From Topomyia yanbarensis (taxonomy: Eukaryota; Arthropoda; Insecta; Diptera; Culicidae), in NCBI RefSeq assembly GCF_030247195.1, contig NC_080671.1:434124539-434188538 (forward strand): 64,000 bases of DNA, in the 5' to 3' direction. Positions 57,735 through 64,000 of this stretch are shown here, piece after piece. The translations under genes were made by a program, and so were the position numbers. The notes beneath the pieces were generated by a model. That model saw only the letters and a program-made list of their open reading frames with translations. It was not told where the DNA came from and made no database searches. The first letter of the stretch is position 1. Each line of letters begins with the position of its first letter.

Positions 57735-60700
57735 TGCTACTCAACACAGATGGCTTTTCATCAAGCTTGATTTTTCAATTAAATTCAACTCAATAGCATA
57801 GCAATAGGAGTAGCAGCACACGGGCGACCTCTTGTGCACAAAGTGATTAATTGGAGTGTAAAAATCGCAGGTGCGAACTAGAGCGGAATTTTTAACTTTT
57901 TATTCAAGATTAGTTCAAAGACAATAGAACAGGAAGATACTAAAACTGTCTGATTTACTCAGAGTTTGGATTACAACAACTCTTTGTTTCCCTAAGGAAA
58001 TTACGGATTCCCCGGAAGAAACATCCACTGACAGCAATTTATGATTCGATTTAATTGTGATAGCCTTCATAGCAAAACTTTCCGAACACGTAAAATCTTA
58101 CCGAAACGAAGCAACATCGATAAAACAAAAACTCGCCACTCTCCGAAGCAAAAACGAATAAAACAATTCAAAAGTGGTAAAATTGCTTGAAACTATCATC
58201 CCCCTTCGTTATTACTCTCGGGCAAGAACACTAGCACCAAGTGAAGAATGGCAAAAAGTTTCTTAATTAGCGGCACCCACCGAGATCCCACCTCCGCAGA
58301 AACTTCCCACAACAAACCGAACAACGATGGGAGGGGTGTTGAGTTGTACGGAGTTGAGTTCAGTTGGGTGGTACTCGTAATCAAGATATTGAAATGATGC
58401 GTTAATGGTGCTCGACGTCGTAAATTTTAATTAAGTACCAAATAAACGAAATACTACCACTTCCTATGGGGATGGCAACCGTAACTGACGGTTGTGGTGG
58501 TTTGGGACAGGGCAACGAGAGTCTGTGTGTCGTCAGTAGAGGATGCTTGGTAATAAGTATAATAATTACTATCTGCAACCTTCGCTTCCGAAGGGAGGGT
58601 CACCTCGTACTTATCATCAGTCAAGGAGAGGAAAACGGTTACATGGCAATTAGCGGTTACTTCTGCATTCTGGGAAATACATCGCCTGGGTTGGAGTTGA
58701 TTTGCTGTTTTCAATTTTGATTTTGTGACTTCAAAGAAAATTTTTGGCTGAAGGTTCTTGTAGCAATTTTCTATTTTCAGCTGACGTTTTAGGTAAAACT
58801 CGATTGGAGTCTGGTATCGTCAGCAGGTGTTTGACTTCAAATAAGGTCGCTTTCAGATATTTTAATTTTAAATTTAATTACCAAATCCGTTACAGCCACC
58901 ATCAAATCAAAGACCAAATAAGCTTGGTACCAATCATATTCGATCTTGCGAAATATAACCTGAAACCAATTACCGAGAATCGAAAACAATAAAATGCTGC
59001 GATAAAATGCTTCTAGTGAGTAACAAGTAACCTAACTTTTTTTTTTCAAAGAGCTCTCAAAACAGACAACTCGAACGGAAATAAATTCATGTCTTCGCAC
59101 CTGAACGGGCGGCGTTCTCTTATTCAAACACGATAAAAGAACATTATTACGAAAGTAATTTAATCATAGTGCACTCCAGCCCTCGCCCCGGGGAGAATCC
59201 GTGCTGTGCTGTGACTACGGTAAACGAAGGTAACTAAGCCAAACGCGAATAATGGAGGAAATATGCAAATTCCTGATGCAAACTAATGGCATGTTGTAGG
59301 AAGTAAGACGCATCAAAGTGTAATAGGATAAGAGCACTCGCACCGTCTGACAATGCACAATGGAATGCACAGGGTAACGTTAGTAAACTGGGATGTACAT
59401 AAAATAATACAATTGAATTAAGTCGCAGCAAAATGAGCTAACACCGAAATTCTACTGTTAACTATTTGGGTTTCGCTAACAAACAACGAGATAAATCTGT
59501 AGACAAATCGGCCAATGACAGAAGGGTTACCAAACCATTTAACCTATTATAGACATGTTCGGTAGTGTTTCATTAACTAAACAACGAACTTTCAATAAAT
59601 CGTCAAAACAAATTTCAATCTTTTAGATAACTTCGGAAAAAAATGATATATCGAATTTGTTGTCTATAGTTCTGGGATTTTCCCCACTGTGCATTAATAA
59701 TAATAGTAAAAAAGAAGGACGGCAATATGGTTTCAAGAAGACTGCTGCAAAAGTTTTTATTTTTTCCTTGCTTCCCACGATTGTCAGTTTAAGTGCATTT
59801 GTTTCTTCTGTCTGTCTGTCTGTCAGTCAATCATATCAGGGTACCCAAGAAAGAACGCACTGCTTGCGATCCGAGCTTCATTCTCTATCCGGAATGGTAT
59901 CAACAATTTTGCCATATGAACTTTGTTTCTGAAAACACCATTGAACAATGTTTGAATATAATTCATTACTGCATTCAGCTTGTACAGTATTTCAACATGC
60001 CTGTTAGTGAACAGTCTGCCAAACGTGGAGACAATCGGTAATCTAATTTTCGTACGCGAGTAGCATTTTCCGAGGAGGCTAATCGCATTGGTTAAAAGTA
60101 ATGCACGATGAGACAGTAGATTGCATTACTGTTTTTGTTTGAAGCCGAGGCTGGATCAGGTTCTGGCCCCAACCACTGCACTATGGTTTCAAAGCCGTAT
60201 TTAGGAAAACAAAACCGTTTACCTCCGATCCGTTTTTTTAGATATATAGGGTGGTACATGTGATTATGGTATTCAAAGTATCAACTTTTCACACATATAA
60301 AATTAAACCACGTAATGTTCAACAAAGTAGCTAAACAATTAATTTGAAGCAAATTTTCTAAATAAACTATATGGCTGTCTCTTATAGGTCATGTGTAATG
60401 ATTTTTTTCAATATTTAAGATAGGGTAGCTTTACAAAAATCGGTTTTCTTATACAATCTTTTAATGTGCAAATTTTTTGTACATTTGATTTTGAGAACAT
60501 TTGAAAACGCACATTTTTGTCGAAGCTTCTATCTCTTTTGCTTGGACAGTTACAAGCGATGCTAAAAAATGATGATTTTTTCAAAGCTTGCAAATTAATT
60601 TTCAATATGTCAATTTTTTCAGAGAGTTGTCCTACTGGAGCTGTAGAGCGTGGGTCTCGGAAAGGATCCCTGTTTTAAGGTAAATTGAAGCGGGCCGTAG
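57735..60700. other. Non-coding, partly low-copy-looking
   Basis: No gene is recognised. At 58200-58720 the sequence is less AT-rich, with opposing frames of about 85 codons and no motif. At 60230-60640 the sequence looks like an old dispersed repeat, but no boundaries are visible. Confidence 0.45.
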
Positions 60701-60739
60701 TTCTGAATTTATTGTATGGTTCAAATATGTGCGTATGTA

Positions 60740-60960
60740 GAGAATCCTCGATCGCGTGAATCATCGCGAAGGGCTCGAGCGATTGGGCGTTAAGGTGTTC
60801 GATCGCGTAGGCGCGTATGGTGGCGTTTATGTAAATTCACGTGTATAAATTCGATTCTATAAATGTGTGTCCATTAGCATATTTGCGTGTGTTCTTGAAT
60901 GATAGCGCGCGGACCTTCAATCTGATGTTTAATTTTTAGTGTATAGTACAGATGCTAGAA
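60740..60960. repeat. GATCGCG-rich repeat, copy 1
   Basis: Shares ATAAATTCGATT, GCGTGTGTTCTTGAATGATAG-like and CGCGGACC blocks with 63890-63985 in direct orientation, about 3 kb apart. It could be a piece of a long terminal repeat or of an untranslated region. No primer-binding site or coding part was identified between the copies. Confidence 0.55.
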
Positions 60961-61429
60961 GCAGGAGCGGATCCAAAAACTACAATGGGCAGCCCTATGG
61001 GGTTGCACGAACTGTAGACGTAGGACTATACTACTTAATGTAAAATATTTATTTTCATAGTACATTTAGAGTAATAATAAATAAAATATATTTCATACGT
61101 ATAGTTTAAGCACAACCAATCAAAATCGAATGTTATATATTGAACCAAACCTTCTTGATTATCAGGTCATTTCATTTGTAGTAGGTGATCGAATCCGATT
61201 AAACTTATTTGTGTGAAGACCTGAAGAAATAAGACTGAAAACCGTGACCGAACTAATATCTGGAACTAAATCTTTATAGCACAATATCAGCTTTTAAAAA
61301 TTGTAATAACTTTTCGATTGTGTGTGTGGTAAAAAACCCGGACTGGCGAAGAAAAATCAAATCTTAGACAATATAATCACAATACATGTCTACTGTTGTT
61401 ACAGCATTTAATTAGCAAGGGACTGGAAG

Positions 61430-61905
61430 CAGGGTTACCTTATTCAAAGATTTTTTTGTAATGTCACAGATTTTTTTTCACAATTTTTGATCACAGATTC
61501 ATTTTCACAGATGGCAGATTTTTGGCATTTTGATGAAAATTTCACAGATTTTCACAAATTTTTGTAAATATTGTGATTTTTCACAGATTTTTCGGAAATT
61601 TATCACAGATTTTCACAGATTGTTTTTTCTGTTTCAATTATCACAGATGGTAAAAAGATATTTTTGACCGAAACACAGATTTAAATTGGCATCCCTGTTT
61701 GTAGGCGGTTGCGTGCGTAACCTGCATGATAGTGTTGCGTAAAGACGAAAACTATCTTAGCAACAAATTTACGCGGATCGATGGAAAGCACAACGAAAGT
61801 TTATTATTTACGTTCGATCAATTCAATGATTCATTTCCACTTCATGTGATTCGAAAATGTGAAAAAATCTGTGACTTTACGGAAAAATCTGTGAATATGG
61901 TAACC
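61430..61905. repeat. CACAGATTTTT-rich array with inverted ends
   Basis: About 20 variants of TCACAGATTTTT lie in 61465-61680. GGTTACC at 61433 and its inverted partner at 61899, each followed inward by ATTC...GATTTTT...TGTCACAGATTTTT-type sequence, form an inverted pair. A CAGGGATGCC-type end (inverted, 61688-61697) also matches the left CAGGGTTACC. It is probably one or two overlapping MITE-like elements. Confidence 0.6.
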
Positions 61906-62820
61906 ATGCTAACAAATTACATTTACCCCGTCAAAAAGGTCAAGTTGCTGGCTAACGGGGGGCTATTTGCTAACTCGGATGCACTAATTGCCCTTCAATT
62001 TGCCAGCAAATTGCTGGCAATTAGGGGGCTATTTCAAATGCAACATTTGGGCGATTCGTCGCCGTCATTTTTTGCCGCCCTACCTACCCTTTAATCGCCC
62101 AGGGAACGCGCCATTTAATCGCCCTTAATTACCTAATATGAAAATTACTAATATTACTTATTTTCGAATTCATTATCTACTTACATAAACTTATCAGTAT
62201 ACTAGGTAATCACTACCAAACTATAGGAAGAATCAATGGTGAAATTGGTATTGCACACCAAATCTCACCACAATCTGACTTTCACTAAGACTTTAGGTCA
62301 GAGATTTTGTTCCACTATGCTCTAGCCAACAAAATACAAGCGAAAACACGCGAATTGTTTAAAAATAATTTTAAGCTTAAGCCAAACATGAACCGCTATG
62401 TATGAAAAACGCAACAAACAACCAAGTCCATTTCAGCCGCCAGAACATTTGTCTAAGTATTGAAATTGCCTTTAAATCGCATTCGCAAATTGCATTTGTT
62501 CCTAGGGGCAATTTGCACTGGCGAGTTGAGTCAAACGTCATACTGTTCAAATCGCCTGACCATGTTCGTACGCTTTTTTTTTGATCGGGACCTACCTACA
62601 CTTTCGTCTCAAACATTGAACTCAAGCGCACAAAGCAAAATGAGTCAACACTGATGATGATGGGAAGAGCGAAAGAGACAACTATTAACACGACACTGTG
62701 TTAACCGTGTTTGCAAATGGAGCTCAAATGTACTAGCGATTTTGTGTACGAATAATTGTGTTCGAGATTGTACATAAGTGTTCTGGAAATGAGCACAACA
62801 CAAAAGAAAGCATAGTGTTT

Positions 62821-62975
62821 GAACGGACAAGCTCAGTCGCATGTTGGACGGCACTGGGTAGCGTACCTCCACAGCCAGTGTAACGGACTTCTAGCTCAGC
62901 TACACTGGCTGTGAATACACACAGCGTAGTGATCTGCTCCGCCTGCCGTTCAACAGGCAAGTGAGCTTGTCCGGC
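62821..62975. repeat. Inverted-repeat element
   Basis: GGACAAGCTCA at the left mirrors TGAGCTTGTCC at the right, and ACAGCCAGTGTA mirrors TACACTGGCTGT in the middle, with diverged sequence between. This is a small MITE-like foldback. Confidence 0.75.
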
Positions 62976-63480
62976 CAAATCCGTTCTTTAAATAGTCGAT
63001 AATGACGTCATTCATAGAAGCGTAGCGCGCTAAGTACACAAATCTGTCGTACCGGGCGATATTTTGACTAAGTTGTACATTATTTAAATTTTTAATGCCA
63101 TGATATAAAAAATCTTTGGGTTTAGCTATTGGAATCTATTCTTAGATGTATTTCGGGGCGATATGCGCAAAAAAATTGAAAATTTATCATGAGATTGCTG
63201 AATTATATGCGTTTAGAATTGGACCATTTTTGTAAAATTTGCAGAGTGCACTCCCATATCGAAAACATGGAGGTAGTCCCACGTCAAAAAAAAATTTCAG
63301 AGGTCTGAAATTTCGATTTTAAAATTAGCATTATATAATAAGTAACACGTAATAAGCTTATATAATGGAAATCAAAGAATTTGGTTCAAAGTGATTTTGT
63401 GTTTAAATCTAATTTAAACTTGAAATTAATTTATAAGTTCATTACTTCTAAAATTTACTTAATCTCCGGAGTGTTGTTGA

Positions 63481-63556
63481 TCGCGCAGGTCTTAAGCGTT
63501 TGTATGTTAACTTGCTGATCGCGCAGGTCTTAAGCGTTTGTATGTTAACGTGCTGA
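63481..63556. repeat. Two exact-type tandem copies of a 38-bp unit
   Basis: TCGCGCAGGTCTTAAGCGTT plus TGTATGTTAAC(T/G)TGCTGA is repeated at 63481 and 63519 with one visible difference. A diverged third relative (AAACGTTTGCATGTTGAC) occurs near 63851. Confidence 0.88.
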
Positions 63557-63869
63557 ATGCTAGAAGAGAGCGAGATTCTCCATATCACTACAGTTCCCGG
63601 TCTTGTAGCCGTGTTGTTTAGTGGATACAAGCGTCATTTTTCCGATTGGTCCAATTGATTGTATGGACCTATGCTACTAGGGCCGAGGGTAACGAACTTT
63701 CGGACGTGACCGATTAGTGATCGCGCGAACACATGTAGGTTCGCACTTGGGATCGTGTTTATTAGTTTATAAGACCTAAAAAGTTCTCACAGTCATCGGG
63801 GTGATTTCATGTTGTGAGATCGCGGGCGTAGTTGTGTGTGGATGAAGCTCAAACGTTTGCATGTTGACT

Positions 63870-63990
63870 TGTTGGTCGCGTCTGCTAGTGTGAATAAATT
63901 CGATTTTGCAACATGGTCGCGTGTTTTCTTGAATGATCGCGCGGACCGTGAAACTGATACTTAATTTTCAGTGCACGGCTCGGAGAGTTC
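63870..63990. repeat. GATCGCG-rich repeat, copy 2
   Basis: Direct-orientation partner of 60740-60960: GTGAATAAATTCGATTTTGC, TTTTCTTGAATGATCGCGCG and ACTTAATTTTCAGTG. It continues toward the window end. Confidence 0.55.
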
Positions 63991-64000
63991 CCCCATATCA

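Noticed and set aside
58454..58720. Opposing frames of about 85 codons
   Set aside because: Neither has a recognisable motif, and mutual overlap makes both unlikely without further evidence.
61726..62094. 122-codon plus-strand frame
   Set aside because: It crosses the inner end of the CACAGATTTTT element and its flank and has no motif.

Overview
The window looks like repeat-rich, AT-rich intergenic or intronic DNA from a dipteran, most probably a culicine (Aedes- or Culex-type) mosquito. The basis is the mix of non-LTR retrotransposons (R1-like, Jockey/I-like, RTE), pogo/Tigger-, hAT- and foldback-type DNA elements, many TA-flanked or palindromic MITE-like elements, and a dispersed repeat near 18.64-18.83 kb that I recall as common in culicine genomes. 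The species call is from memory and is an inference. I see no bacterial features and no convincing intact host gene.

Layout. 0-1.6 kb: minus-strand end of an R1-like retrotransposon (ORF1 zinc knuckles overlapping a decayed ORF2 endonuclease), a 500-N gap, and a long TTTTCTTG octamer array. 4.16-5.77 kb: a TA-flanked element with long inverted ends. 6.6-12.3 kb: a graveyard of Jockey/I/LOA-type retrotransposon pieces on both strands, one of them split by a 1.8 kb near-palindromic element. 15.7-17.8 kb: a hAT-type element with an 8-bp target duplication. 21.47-24.89 kb: a complete pogo/Tigger-like transposon with matched terminal inverted repeats, TA duplication, clustered subterminal TTGCACA motifs and an apparently intact three-exon transposase gene. 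26.9-34.8 kb: retrotransposon tails, pogo-type MITEs and palindromes. 36.2-41.7 kb: a zinc-finger/DDE-type transposase gene (EnSpm-like by motif) broken by a 2.95 kb Foldback-like element, which itself carries further insertions. 45-50 kb: a 147-bp tandem array, then tandem decayed histone H3 copies that still carry the histone mRNA 3' stem-loop. 50.2-53.5 kb: a full-length RTE-clade retrotransposon with a 13-bp target duplication and an almost open reading frame. 55.8-57.7 kb: a second hAT-type element with a perfect 8-bp duplication. The rest is unrecognised or low-copy-looking sequence with short repeats.

How parts relate. The nested insertions give a relative chronology: EnSpm-like gene first, then the Foldback-like element, then a pogo-type MITE inside it; likewise a LOA-like tail later hit by a pogo-type MITE. 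The two protein-coding units closest to functional are the pogo-like transposase (about 783 aa after splicing) and the RTE endonuclease/reverse transcriptase (about 976 codons open). All homology statements come from reading motifs by eye; no database search was run.
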